Source: Blasia pusilla
Taxonomy: Eukaryota; Marchantiophyta; Marchantiopsida; Blasiales
Reading direction: 5' to 3'
Assembly (NCBI GenBank): GCA_050084515.1
Contig: CM114275.1
Span: forward strand, 10,664,001 to 10,728,000
Length of the DNA stretch: 64,000 nt
Positions within the stretch are counted from its first letter, which is position 1; each line of letters starts with the position of its first letter. Below are positions 1 to 12,195 of this stretch, one piece after another. A program made the translations under genes and the position numbers. The notes beneath the pieces were generated by a model. It saw only the letters and a list, made by a program, of their open reading frames with translations, did not search any database and was not told where the DNA came from.

Positions 1-604
1 TGATGGTGCAATTCTTTGGGATGGAATAGCTCAAGTCTCCAGCTGAGACATGCGGTTTAGTGGCTAATGATGCTGATATGACCAGAGTAAATTGTTGAAT
101 ATTTCATTTGCAATTCCCATTCATGCTGGAGTACGAATGATTATCTAAGTTTAGGACTTCCTATTGTTGAGAGCGTGTGTGCTACAGGAGTAAGTCATCA
201 AACTTTTCTTTTGCAGTATTGGTCCTAGTTCCCGTCTTGCCTTGAAGGGAGTCCCTGTGATTGCTGGGACAGGATACTTGATGGAATGTGGCAAATTTCT
301 TACTTTGAAACTTGGGTCCTACACCAACTTGGTAATGATGGAAATAGTCTGCGTAAGTCTTTTACTTGGGAGATGATGGGACTACAAATTCCTGTTGAGT
401 TAGCGTGACTCATCCCTAGTGTAGGACTTTCTGAGAATCTGAAGATGAGAAACCCATCCTTTGGTTCCAAGAAGAAATCTCGAGTAAATGACAAGGGCTT
501 TTCTCTTCTACTGGGAAACATACTCTTTTTGAATGGAACCCTTCTCTAGTTGTGTCTTTGCCATGGTCCACAATGTTGTAATATATGGATGCCATGCTCT
601 CCAG
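1..604. other. Intron or upstream part of the RlmN-like gene; no exon recognised
   Basis: This stretch precedes the first recognisable exon of the radical SAM gene. The residues expected just upstream in the family (a Cys-Val-Ser-Ser-Gln type segment) are not encoded in any frame I could join to the exon at 605. It is therefore probably intronic, with the 5' half of the gene outside the window. Short open frames here look random. Confidence 0.4.
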
Positions 605-2335
605 GTAGGATGTGCCTTGCGGTGTACCTTCTGTGCAACTGGAAAGGGTGGCTTTTCCCGCAACCTGAAAGCCCATGAGATTGTGGAACAGGTGAGTTAA
701 GTGGTAACAGAAAATATTTGCTTGGCATTCTTGCTGGTTTTATCAGATTCAGTACATTGTAAAACTGTTGGAAGATTGATTGGAGTTTTACAATTGGGAT
801 CATCTCTGAGTAAGATTATTGAATGAAGAGTTTGGTGGCTGGCCAACTAAGATATGCCATTTCCTTGCCACTCAGGTGCTTGCTATTGAGGATCTTTTTA
901 AGCACCGTGTCACAAATGTTGTTTTCATGGGAATGGGAGAACCTTTGATGAACTTATCTGCAGTGCTTGCAGCGCATCGCTCGTTAAACCAGGTTCAGTC
1001 AGAACCTCCTGCTTTTTTGAGTGTGTGGTCCTTATTTGAGTGCCATAGTGGTAACTTATTGTCAGCTGCGGAAGCTAGCCAGGCATCCTGTTGAAGTAAT
1101 TAGACATATTGGCGCGACTTCAAATTCAATTATAGAGAATATGATGTGGCAGGCCAGTCTGCACTTCTGAGTTTAGTATGGTCTATTGTCGTTGAATATG
1201 CTAACAGAATGACTCATTAAAATTAATCTCATGTCTGGGGTGCAAGAGGTCTAGAATAGTGTATAATGGATTTCCTCGGGATATCTGCCAGGATGTTTTA
1301 ATTGGCCAGCGAATGATGACCATTTCTACAGTCGGTGTCCCAAACACAATTGCGAGACTTGCAAGTCACAAACTACAGTCAACTCTTGCTATCAGGTTAG
1401 GCTTTCCTAATTTCTGTCTAAATGGAATGTCTTTTAATGTGAATCATCTTCAGAAGTTGTGGCTCCTGCTGATGTTAGTTTGTGTTTGTGTCAGTTTGCA
1501 CGCTCCGAACCAGCAACTACGGTGTCAGATAGTCCCCAGTGCGAAGGCTTACCCCTTGGAAGCACTGATGACAGATTGTAGAAATTATTTCTTCGAAACT
1601 GGCAGGCGCGTCTCTTTCGAGTACACACTCTTAGGCATGTAAAAGCAATACCCTTGTGCTACGGGATTTGATTTTATCCGTAATATCAGATTCAGATTGA
1701 GTTTTCTGAATGATACCTCCGGAATCATGTATTGCTGTAGTCTACCTACTCTTTGCACTGCATGATAGTAACCCTTGCACGGCTAGATGTAAAATCAGTG
1801 TGCTGAAAATCGTGTGTCCTATGAATGCTTCTGACGTGAGTCATTTGTCTGGCAGATGGGGTGAATGACAAGCCAGAGCATGCGGAGGAGCTTGCTAGTT
1901 TACTACATCACTGGAAGCTAGGTCGGCATGTGAACGTAATACCGTACAACCCTATAGCTGATTCGGAGTTTCAACGGCCCAAAAAAGCTGCTGTAAGTAC
2001 TTCAATTTCTTAATTGTGTTGCAAAGTTAATGGACATTTTTGTCATCAGGTGCTAGGGAAGTTTGTGGTCTTGAACATGTAGTGCTCCAATAAAAGACGA
2101 GAATGAAATGAACGATCATAAGGTGGGAGTTCCTTACGATCCCATAATTGAAGGCATTTCTTTCCTTAAATTGACTTACTTCCTGGAAATGCAGGTTATG
2201 AGATTTGTAGAGGCACTCAACAGCAGGAAAGTAACCGCTAGTATTAGGCAGACTCGCGGTCTGGACGCAAATGCAGCGTGTGGGCAACTGCGAAACGAGT
2301 TTCAGAAGGTTCCGGTACCAGTAGCAGCTTTATAA
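605..2335 (+). CDS. RlmN-type radical SAM RNA methyltransferase, 3' part
   Basis: Partial gene. Visible exons: 605-691, 876-992, 1292-1395, 1495-1634, 1856-1992 and 2195-2335, giving 241 residues and a stop. The first exon encodes the CxxxCxxC cluster (GCALRCTFC) that binds the 4Fe-4S centre and SAM. Next come a GMGEP SAM-contact motif, the [14 protein letters not shown] segment, SLHAPNQ, and near the C-terminus the conserved Cys in [13 protein letters not shown] that corresponds to a catalytic cysteine of RlmN/Cfr enzymes. The family methylates C2 of adenine in 23S rRNA and some tRNAs; plant members are thought to act in organelles. All splice phases agree. The fourth intron starts with GC rather than GT. 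The N-terminal part, with the other catalytic Cys and any transit peptide, is missing, so targeting cannot be judged. Family assignment is secure; the exact substrate is not. Confidence 0.9.
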
Positions 2336-3820
2336 TATATTCTGAAAACGTTGTTGGGCTTGTTGCACGCCCTCGAGCCTTCTGAGGGTAAGTTTTTAGG
2401 CTAGTGAGCCCTCTTGATATTTTGAGATTGTCTGGCGTGCTGATGAAAACAACAGTGTCCTGCGGCTCGGCCCATCTTGAAAGAGAAGCGAGCTCACAGG
2501 GGCCAAGGAACATTATATGTACGATTGAATTTTCTCATAAAATATAATAAGGTGGATCATGTTATAAAATGGACTTAGTCGGAGTTCTTTTGCCGCACAG
2601 AACAAGTTACTGTAAAGAAGTGGAGCTTTGTTAGGACCGTCGAAGTTTGTGGAAATGACTGCCACCCCTGTCACTCCGTCATCATCACCTAAGATGTGCT
2701 ACAGTTCGTCTGGAGCCCCGAAATCCTTTCCAACATTACCGTATGTACCACGAGCCTTTCCTGTCTGCCAATGGAAGGTTAGGACGTGCCTCCCAAAGGA
2801 CGGTATGGTCCCAGTTGACTCTGTTCCCCTCGCAGTCTTTGCAATGAAGTGATGAATTATGGGATTCCCCTCACCGAGACCGAGAACGAGGGAATCTTTC
2901 AAGCGTCTTCTCAGCAATGCGTTCTTGGGTTGTCCAGAGACCGGTCGATCCGAATGTGAATTTCCTCGAGAAGAAGCAGCAAATGCATCCCGGTTGCGTC
3001 AATTCCAGATCCGGAATAGCTGTAATTATTGCTGTCTTCTGCATTCCGTTGAAGATGATTCTTCGCCACCATGCGGCGGCCTCTCGATGCGGCGACCTGC
3101 GAATCGACCTTCGTCCGCCATTATCGAAGTACTCGGCCTCGGGCCCGACACCTAGGTCTTGAGGTTGAAAGTCTCGGGAGTCCCTAAATTAGAGCACACT
3201 GGCCCAAAATGCACGTATTTGTGGAGCCGAGAAAACTCACATTTCCGTACGGAAGTGCTGCTTGCTATACCCATTATCCGCAGTCAGTCCCTAATACCCA
3301 TTCACCCCACAACACTTTGCGCGGTCCGTAACACAGTTTTCACGCTCAAGGTAACGTTGCTTGTCGCCACTCAGGTCACTTCAGATTCAAAGCGCGAATA
3401 ATGTGGTTTGTGGATAGGCAAAACAGCGCGACGACAGTCCACCTCACCTCGAATCCTCGGCCCCATTTTGGAGAGTGGTCAGCGGCTGGCCTCGTATGCA
3501 CTGCAGATCCGCCTCGTCCGTTTGTGTCACTAATGCGGGTGCCGGGATGAGAGCGTGGGTCCACTCCAATGGCACAGGGTATCGCCCGGCCCGCTATTTC
3601 CCGGTTCTGTCGTGGCCACCGAAGATAAGGAAGGGGATAACAAAGGCTGCTGAGAAAGGGGAGCGCTGCAGCTGCTCTCTGTTTCTCTGAATGCTCGGAG
3701 GCGACGCATGCATGGCCCGTGGCAAGTCGTGGTAGCGAGGGAGAAGCAGACAGGGAGTGCAAGTCGCGGGCATTCCAATTTCCTTCTTCTGGTGAGGCAG
3801 TCAGGGAGGCAGCGACGACG
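2336..3820. other. Intergenic and 5' leader region of the LQY1-like gene
   Basis: It holds the 3' flank of the RlmN-like gene and the promoter/5' UTR of the next gene. The part from about 2.9 kb on is more GC-rich. Open frames occur on both strands, but none shows a recognisable domain or fits a splice model. Confidence 0.4.
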
Positions 3821-6091
3821 ATGGCCAATTCTCTGGCCGTGGGATGTCAAGCTCCCGCTGTCAACTGCCATTCTGCAGCAAAGGGGACCAGCGGAATCCG
3901 CTCGCCGTATGAGGGCACGTCGGTGGCGTGCATGAGCGCAGCTAGATGTCGAGTATGTCGCAACGAATTCGAGCAATTGTCGTCTTCGGCCCCTCTCTTT
4001 GCGCCCCTCCCCCCACTTCGCAAGAGGACAATTCTTCCCTCTCCCAGAGCTGAGGTCGACCAAGACACGGTACCCTCTCTTTCTCTTTCTCTCTCTCAAA
4101 ATGCGATTATGCATCTCTTCTCCGGCTCACCTTTCCTTGCTGCTCGAATTCAGTGCATGCCTGCGGCCGTGCCATCCACATTTGCTCACTTCAATGCAAT
4201 GCAATTACAATCCGCATTGGATCCAGTTCTATCGTCTCTGTCTGTCTGTCTGTCTGTTCGACAAGGTTTCCTCGCACCTTCCTATCACTCGACCACTACC
4301 ACATCTTAAAGTTCTGCAGTAAAAGCTCCGGTAGAATGTGGATTCTGTGACAGGCTCTGACGAACTCGCCAAATGCTTGGAACGTGAGTTTGTCTGATTC
4401 TCGCACTAAAACATCTACTTTTACTCATCATCAAGAAATACTACTACTTATCATCAAGCAATCCATGTAAACCTGTACACCATCTCTTCAAGAATGCGAA
4501 ATTGGGAATTAAATGCGAGTCTCGAGAAGAGGCTCGAAGACTTCAAATACCTGGAATGTGGGCTCGCTCTTTCTCGTAGCGCAGGGCGACCTTTGCTACG
4601 AGAATCAGATACCGCCTACCAATGCAAGAGAATTGAGCGTGGCGGCTGTTGTTCGCAGGTTGTGGCGATAGGTGTGGGGTTGGCAGGTCTTGCGGTGGGG
4701 ATCGGGATTCCTGTTTTCTACGAGATGCAAGTGAAGGGCGCGGTGAGTGATCATGGCATCTCAGTTGGGCTCTCTTCTGATTGCTTGCTACAGAGTGCTT
4801 TGTTTCCCATCTTTCCTTATTCCACCCTCCCTCGATCAGCAGATAGAGCAGACAGTTGATTTCAGCACTCAAGGTCAGCGTCCCCTCTCGACCGTCTCAG
4901 GACTACAGGCGATGCGGTGTAGATATGGTAATGGGTCTCGTCAACCTGCTGGCACATGTCGGATGAGGTGTCTCTCGATTTGAATGTGCTCTGATCCACG
5001 GCACCCTCCATACAAGTCCTCCCCGTCCTCCATCCGATGGAGAGGATGAGGAAAAATTATACCAACACAGAACCTTATGCCTCACTCTGCCAGAAGACGG
5101 TGTCATAACTCGTCTTGGGGCTCTCTTGACTGAAGAGTGTTGCTTCATATCTGAGAATTCTCCCTGGACCCCTTGATTCTAGTTGGCCTTTGTTTTGGCG
5201 AAGCACACCCCGGCTGCAGGTGATAAGACATGTCCGATGCAAAAGTTCCAAATGTGTATGCTGTGTGTCTAGCTACGCAGGAAACTGATCTTGGCTTTCT
5301 ATGGCAGGAAACACGAGAAAATGACCAGCCTTGCTTCGCCTGCAATGGAACAGGATCGCGTGAGTACAAAGCACTTCCATCCCACTTCATCTTACCACGC
5401 ACGCCTCAGTTCCATAGGCCTGAGTTGGTGAATTTCTGAATCCCCTCACTTACTCACTTTTGAAGAGGGTTCTCAATGTGTGCAGAGAGCTGCCGGTTCT
5501 GTACAGGGGTGGGGAACATAACTGTGGAGCTCGGAGGAGGTGAAAGGGAAGTGTCTTCTTGCATAAACTGCGAAGGACGTGGTGCAATAACGTGCACCAC
5601 ATGTCAAGGAAGTGGTATTCAACCTCGATATTTGGACCGCAGGTGTGTGGCATTTTTCCTTGCCCCATATCCAGCACTGTACTCTGATTCTGTTTGCACT
5701 GTTTTTTTTTGCGAGTAGCAAAAACACGCATCGGTTGCTGAGAAATAATCATCACCCACGTCCACTTCTGCATCCTTGCATCCATAGATAGTAGCTAAGT
5801 CCAGTGCGAGATACAGTTTTTGGGCACAGGAGACGAACTTCTCAGGGCACTTCTTAGGGTTTATTACAGATTCGATTTGTTGTATGCGGTCTGGGTGCGT
5901 TCATCGCAGTCATTATCACGGCACTTTCGTGTGCGCTGTCGGGAGGATCACTCAGGACTGCTGTTTGATGGTAAAATCACGAGGCCTGTGATGTGGTCGA
6001 TGGGTATCAGGATCAGTTCTTGAAGGACAAAGAACTTACGAAGGTTTGTTGTCCTCGATTGATTGATAGGGAGTTCAAGGACGATGACTAA
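3821..6091 (+). CDS. LQY1: LQY1-like thylakoid zinc-finger protein (DnaJ-type CxxCxGxG)
   Basis: Complete gene. Exons: 3821-4069, 4659-4742, 5308-5359, 5486-5642 and 6070-6091, giving 187 residues; all junctions are in phase. Exon 1 encodes a Ser/Ala/Arg-rich chloroplast transit peptide. Exon 2 encodes one hydrophobic segment (VVAIGVGLAGLAVGIGIPVF). Exons 3-4 carry four CxxCxGxG-like zinc motifs: CFACNGTG, CRFCTGVG, CINCEGRG and CTTCQGSG. The last 22-nt exon adds REFKDDD and the stop. In Arabidopsis, LQY1 is a thylakoid membrane protein with disulfide-isomerase activity that helps repair and reassemble photosystem II under high light. The extra length over the roughly 154-residue Arabidopsis protein lies in the transit region. 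The start is the ATG that opens the transit-peptide frame; an in-frame upstream ATG at 3719 gives a less typical leader. Symbol assigned by similarity recalled from the family. Confidence 0.92.
4072..4102. repeat. CT-rich microsatellite in LQY1 intron 1
   Basis: A run of CTCTTT and CTCTCT immediately follows the exon 1 donor. It is a low-complexity tract inside the intron. Confidence 0.7.
4234..4257. repeat. (TCTG)n microsatellite in LQY1 intron 1
   Basis: About five tandem TCTG units. A similar tract lies in intron 1 of the RIQ-like gene. Confidence 0.8.
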
Positions 6092-7143
6092 AGCAAGCGC
6101 CCACTGGTTACGTTTAGAATCGTTTGGGACGATGGTATGTAACTCCTCCGTACTGTATGGAATCTGAACACTTACTAGCGCAGCGCATGGCTTATGTAGT
6201 AGAAAAATTGGCATTGAATCATGTCAGGATATTTTAGCTGGGAGTTTGAAGCCATGATGTGCATTTTGTTGCGCCTTTATATCAGTCTCGATGGTGCAGT
6301 GGTGGTACCCCGATAGATCTCGTGTTCTGTTCTAATGGCTCCTCTTGCTCCGTGCAGTCATTGGAGTGATTGGAGTGGCTGTCTGAAGGTAACATAGGAT
6401 CATAGCAGCTGTGTGCGCGGTATGACCTGGCCTGACAGTAGTAATGTTCTACAGAACGATTGCATGGATCTTTGTTCACTCAAACAGATAATGAAAACAT
6501 TCTTTCTTGTCAACAACACTTGTGTACCCGTGTAAGGGTTCAAGAGCCTACTCTGACAAGCCCTCTATATAATTGTAAACGGATCTTTTCATTCCCATCC
6601 CTCACACGCCTGGCTGCAGTTTAAATGCCCTGGAGCTAAATTCCAGAGGAGAAGACAGTCGGGACTTTTCCAAAATTTTCTGGTCCGGGTTCATGAGCAT
6701 GAAGACTTGTGGAGAGAACAACGCAGTGGGGTTAAAGGCCCGGATACCTCTAAGACCTAATGTGAAAGGATGCAACTAGATCTTCACTCATTGTGGGCAT
6801 TCGTCCAACCATCAAAACCGGGAAATTAAAATGTTACCATGAATAATCATCTAATTTCGTTTCTCATCCTCCCGGCCATCATACTCCATGAAGTGAATCC
6901 AAGCTTCGTGTCGGAGACCATAGTCGCTAAAATGCGAAAATACATCAGCCTGATGTTTCTTACAAAAATGTCCAAAGCGTTCTGCCAAACTGGCTTGTGT
7001 CGACAGTAGCTATGAAGGCTTAGGATTGCCTCTGTAAGGAAAAAGACTTGGCCTAGCTCTTGAAAGGGAGCATTTTCTTGGAAGGGACAATCTGTACATG
7101 AGAAAAGTACACTGGCAATTCGTACCTACTCCACTATTTCTTC
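6092..7143. other. Intergenic between convergent LQY1-like and thioredoxin-like genes
   Basis: This should contain the two 3' UTRs, since the flanking genes converge. I see no further gene, RNA or repeat. Confidence 0.4.
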
Positions 7144-8641
7144 CTAAGACTGCAACCAAAGCCTATCCCGCAGGCGTTGGGGACCTGCACCATAGAACTC
7201 ATCCACCTTCTCTCCATCCCGATAGAAACGGAAAGTCGGGGTGTAACGAACATCTTGAGTTTCCTGCTCACACTTGTCTATATCCGCATAGATGAAAAGT
7301 GATCTTGGATATTCATTGCTCAAATTGCAGAAGGTGGGGAGCATTTGTCGACATGCATGACACCTGCTTCCAATGAACATTTCCTCATCAAGTTGGTTAC
7401 CAGAAAGTAAAGGCCTTTACTACTGAAGAGAGAACTCTTTCTATGTCTGTCCACACAGATAAAACTCGAACCTGTCTAGGGATGGGGAGGGGATCTGAAG
7501 AGAAGATACGCTATACAATCCTCAAATCAACCTCATGATAAGTTTAATGACGTACCAGGAAGCGCCGTAGTTCACCACCACCTGCAAGCCAAAGAGTCAA
7601 GCAACCATTACACATTAGTCCTTTGTTCAGCCCAACACACTCACCAAACCACAATAGCATCAATGACTCCTAAACAAATTTGCCTCTACCTTCTCTTCAG
7701 TGTCTGGCAACCCGACTAAAGAACGCACACCTTTTCAATGACCTATGATTCTTTAGCCTAGATTGTGATGATCCCAGGTCCAGCAATGCGCACTGGCAAT
7801 GTTACAGAGACTACACACAAGGTGCTGACACAAACATCGTTTAGGCTACGCTGATAGGTGTTTGTCCGGGCAAATTGTATCCAAGCTCAGATGCTCATAC
7901 ACTCAACTAAAATGGGCCTTCCATACACCCGAGAGTTCCTCTCGCAAGCAACCAGATCCTCAGAGATGTTCCGTTGTTCTTAAGATATTAGGTAGTGTCA
8001 ATCGTAGCCTTACAAGCATAAACATACTACCTCAGTGGATGGTGCACAAGGAAGAATGTAACCTCTTAGAGGAGGGATCTCACACTACATAAGAAGCTCC
8101 CATACAGAGTGTTAGTGCAGCTTTTGTGGCTGTTGGCACAGAATCTCTTCGAAACACAATATCTCAGGTAGTGTTAGTGCATACCATACAGAGGGCTGCT
8201 TCAGCACTAAATGGCTGCCAGCCATGAATCTCTTCTCTACAAAATCTCTCATCCAGCGTAAGTGCTTACCATATTGAGTGTTTGATGCAGAGCTTCCTGC
8301 TGTCAGCCAAGAATTGCTTACCAATACGATCTATCTTGCCTCCGTTCGAGATGGGCAACTTTTGGTGAGACTGACACTAAAGTAGGACTCCTTACAGACA
8401 CAGAACTGCACAGGGCCCATCTCCACTTTCCTTTCGAGGCAAGAGCTGAAAGAGTTCAGATGAACGTGCCAGCGTTACTCACGGGACGTTTGGTGAATTT
8501 GGCTTGCGAGAGGAAATTGCTTAGCTCCTTGTCTGTTGTTGCACTCATCAAGTTCCCATGGAAGTTAACCGGAAGACTGTCTGCATCCTCGACACCCTTC
8601 AGTATGGTGACTGTTTCCTCCATGGTGGTACTACTGGTCAT
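7144..8641 (-). CDS. Thioredoxin-like 3-3 protein
   Basis: Complete gene on the minus strand. Exons in transcript order: 8641-8483, 7581-7556 (only 26 nt) and 7363-7144, giving 134 residues. The exon 2/3 junction falls inside the Trp codon of the active site. The spliced frame reads VVNYGASWCHACRQM, a WCxxC redox motif with His-Ala between the cysteines. It is followed by the thioredoxin-fold strand FIYADIDKC, the cis-Pro loop RYTPTFRFYRDGEKVDE and a GAGPQRLRDRLW helix. This C-terminal signature matches the plant thioredoxin-like 3-3 group (Arabidopsis At3g53220, recalled), a single-domain protein of about 126 residues with poorly known substrates. No clear transit peptide is visible, so cytosolic or other location remains open. 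A second in-frame Met (8623) could also be the start. Confidence 0.88.
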
Positions 8642-11600
8642 GGAATCGTGCAGACAAACTCACGCAATTTGGACTGAAGCAGTCTCACATGTCATACACG
8701 CACTGCTGCTCCTTTCTAATACTGTTGCTGTGCACTGGAACAAAAAATCGGGTTGCATCAATCCTTGCGAGGCTCCTTCACCGATCCACATTTTCCTGCC
8801 TTCATGCGTTTTCCACAAACGAAGGAACCTACTCTAATTCCAACTTGAGTGAAAGACGCAGATAGATTGAATCACCTGCCTCCCGTGATGAGTCTGCGAC
8901 ACGAATTCAACTACAAACAGACTTATCCTCGCGATCGAACACCTTGACAAGCTGTTGCACGACACCACAAAACCTGAAGAAACACTCCCTACATCTCGAA
9001 CTAAACAGCACAATTACGAGTCTCTTCCAACTTCCTTTCAGCCTTCGGGCGTTCCAAAACGTAAAGCCCTCCGCTCCTCGCTGGAGTTCGATTGACTACC
9101 GTGGAGCATGTCAATAGATCTCGGAATTCAGAGAGAATCGGTGAATGAAGGGTATTCCATGAATGCCGACATCCGAATTTTCCCAAGTTTGAGATGACGA
9201 GTGTCTGAATAGATTTCTTGCACTGTTTCCCAGAGACAGCGAGAGCGAGAGAGAAGGAAGTTAGTTCCACGTTACCTGCCTGCACAATGTAGATCCACCA
9301 CCCAGTACACGAAGTGCAGCAATCAATCAAACAGAAACCCGAAAATTAGATTCTTCCTCCGGAACGAGCTCCTCGATCGGATCAGAAGTGGGGTTTGGGT
9401 TAAAAACCCTAAGCGCTTTCCGTCCATGAGTCCGGTTAACTCCTGCATGGAGTTACACTTTACCACGGTCGGTCCCTCCACGCATATTCAACCACATGGA
9501 ATTGACACGCGGCCCTAATACCCGGCGAATCTAGTATTAGGTCGGTTATGGTCTTTGGATATTTAATTCTTTGCGTTTTTTTTTGTCTTTATGGTGGGTT
9601 CTCCATAATGCAGATTAGTAACTGCCCTTGCCATACACGAGAAATAAAAATAGATTTAAGAGAAGGGAAGAGATTAGTAATGTTCCATACAAAATATTTT
9701 TTAATGGTCTAGTTGTCAAATAGAAAAATGTTTGCAAATCAGGAAGGCAATCTTCCATAATAATATAAATTATTGAGGTTCATCATGAAGTTATTTTATG
9801 TTATACTTTCCATGGATTGTTCGGGCCAAATCAACATGGTTGGCTTGTCATTGAGGTCGAGTGTTGTCCCCTCAGTGGGCCTTCATGGTTGAGACATGTA
9901 CATGGTAAATGCTGAATAAATGAAGCCCGTTGAATTCCAACAATTAAAAGCACATCACCAAATAGCAAGATAAATATTGTCGAAGTTTAATCTTGAAAGA
10001 TCCTTGTGAGGATTTCACAAGTTTATTTCTCATCAATGGCGTCGTGTAAATAAATAAATGATAAAGAAATTAAGGGTAGAAATGATGAGGGACTTCATGT
10101 AAGAAAAGAGTATAAATTTGGAGCTTAGATTTTATAAGTCAAACTGATTTCTACATATTTGAGACATTTAAGGAACATGTGTTCTTTATCCTCAATGGTT
10201 TATTTGTTACATAACCTATTTATTTTTTCACTCCTATTAATGCGTAGTTAGTATCCTTCTTCTATCATAGTATATGAGAATGAGTTCCTTGTTTGTGCAA
10301 TAATAAAACACAAGGAAGTGGAGATCCTTGCAAGAAAGTAATCTTGCTGAAAATATGAAAAAGTGGGATGAATATGATGTTGACGGTACTTCCTTCTTGT
10401 GTCTAGACTATTCAAAAAAATTGTGAGAAATTTGTTTTATAGAGGTTCAAAAAATACCACCGATTTCAAATCTCAATCTCGCTCAACCACATTCCATTTT
10501 GTAGACCTAGATTCAGTTCACCTCCCTTACTCCGTGGAACCTCACATGGAAGTTCCTACAAGTCTACCTTCCCCTCTTGACGTTGATAGCATCTTGCCTT
10601 AAGATTGAGTTTGTAGTGACTAGCAAGACGCATAATTTTTTAGGAGGATAAGGTAAGTGAATAAGCCTTTTACACGTGGAGGAAAGACGGGGACGAGAAG
10701 ACAATAAATGAAAACATACATACATACGAAATACGAAATGTTAATGGTATTTTAAATTTGAAAAACTGATATATATCAAAGCTTGATATGAAAAAATTTA
10801 TCGATGAAGAATTCGAAAAGTGATACACGGGTCTAGAATAATAGTATAGATTTTCATTTATGTCTAATCTGCTTTGTTTGTATTTCATGAACTAGTCATA
10901 ACTTGATATTTTTGCATTGAATGAATTATCTTTTTCCAAAAGAATTTTAACAACTCCTAGGTGACATATTTCAAATAGCAGAGGTGATTGATATCTTTTT
11001 CTTTATTGTGTTAGGGATTAAGGAATATAAAGTGCTAAATTAAGGAATATGGATGTAGCATGTCAATATTAAAATGAAAATTTTCCACTTTTTCCTTCAA
11101 GGTGACAATATTTTTATTTAACTAAATTTTATTTTCTTGCCTCTAGGACTCTTTCATTGAAATTGTCTTAGAGACATATTTTTTGTGCATTACATGAAAA
11201 CTAGTACCCCCCTAAACTAATGTAGTACTCAAAATCAAATGTGGGTAATTCTGGTCCCGTCAGTAAGCATGGAAACTCTTATGATAATATTAGGGGGTGT
11301 CAAGGATACCCCTATCCCGGGGTTCTTGGGCACCGAGAATTGTCCCAGCCCCAATGGGGCTTTCCTTGGCTCCAAAACAGACAGCTCCTCCTCAGCTTCC
11401 CCTTTTGGTACTCCTAGGAGGCTCCAGATTCTCCGTTCCTCTTTTTTCCCACTAGTTTCTGGAAAGCCTTGGGTCAAGGGGTTCTAATTTTTCAGTAGGG
11501 GAACAACAATTAAAGAGGACATGATATGAGTTTATCCAAATAACAACAGTGGGGCACCATACTTAAACTGTTCAACACCATGGATCCCGTATCACCTTTC

Positions 11601-12195
11601 TACATGCTACAACATTCCAGCCAAAATCACACGACTTAGGGAAGAGATTTCTACTGATTCCTAAACACGTAGGTGAATAGGTACAAGTAGGTAGGACAGT
11701 AACAGACTGGACATCATAAACGACTAGTACAGCAGCAGAGTTTTTCAGCAGAGAAAGTAATTGAGCAAAAGATCAGCGACCCATCAGATCTCATAAGCAG
11801 AGTTTCAAGTTGTAAGCTTACATCTCCCCACTCAAGACGGGAGACTTGGGTGCAGTACTTTCACTTTTAGTTAACAGGCGAAAGATAATAGAAGTTGAAA
11901 CTTTAGAATTTTCCGATTTCAGAGTGGGTCAATATAATAAACCATATCACCCGTCTTGGAGTTATAAAAGGGAATCACTAATAATGTACAAAGGACCTGG
12001 CCATGTACAGATTCAGAGTGTACAATCTAGACGTAACAGTGTACCTCGAACTTTTGATTCTAAGACCAAAAAAAAGCAGTCTCGATCGGAAGATCTATTG
12101 CACATTTCTGCTATTCCAATGATGGGCTCTTTATATCTACAGACTCAATTGACATGCCTCCAAATGGAATATCTGCTTCAAAGACCTGAGTCAAC
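8642..12195. other. Promoter of the thioredoxin-like gene, then AT-rich intergenic DNA
   Basis: Up to about 9.5 kb the sequence is of gene-flank composition and contains a telo-box. From 9.55 to 11.2 kb it is very AT-rich with no coding signal. A more GC-rich patch at 11.23-11.49 kb has open frames on both strands but no recognisable domain. The part next to 12.2 kb should hold the BRR2 3' UTR. Confidence 0.4.
9404..9412 (+). promoter_or_regulatory. Telo-box upstream of the thioredoxin-like gene
   Basis: The 9-nt word AAACCCTAA is seen here. Telo-boxes are known in promoters of plant housekeeping and translation genes. Lying about 760 bp from the coding start, its role is inferred only. Confidence 0.4.

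Noticed and set aside
4494-4658. Upstream extension of the second LQY1 exon as an alternative N-terminus
   Set aside because: The segment lies before a good acceptor (TTCGCAG) and lacks transit-peptide character, while exon 1 at 3821 gives a proper transit peptide and joins in phase.
11235-11487. Complementary open frames on both strands
   Set aside because: The two frames mirror each other, a composition effect; no domain recognised.
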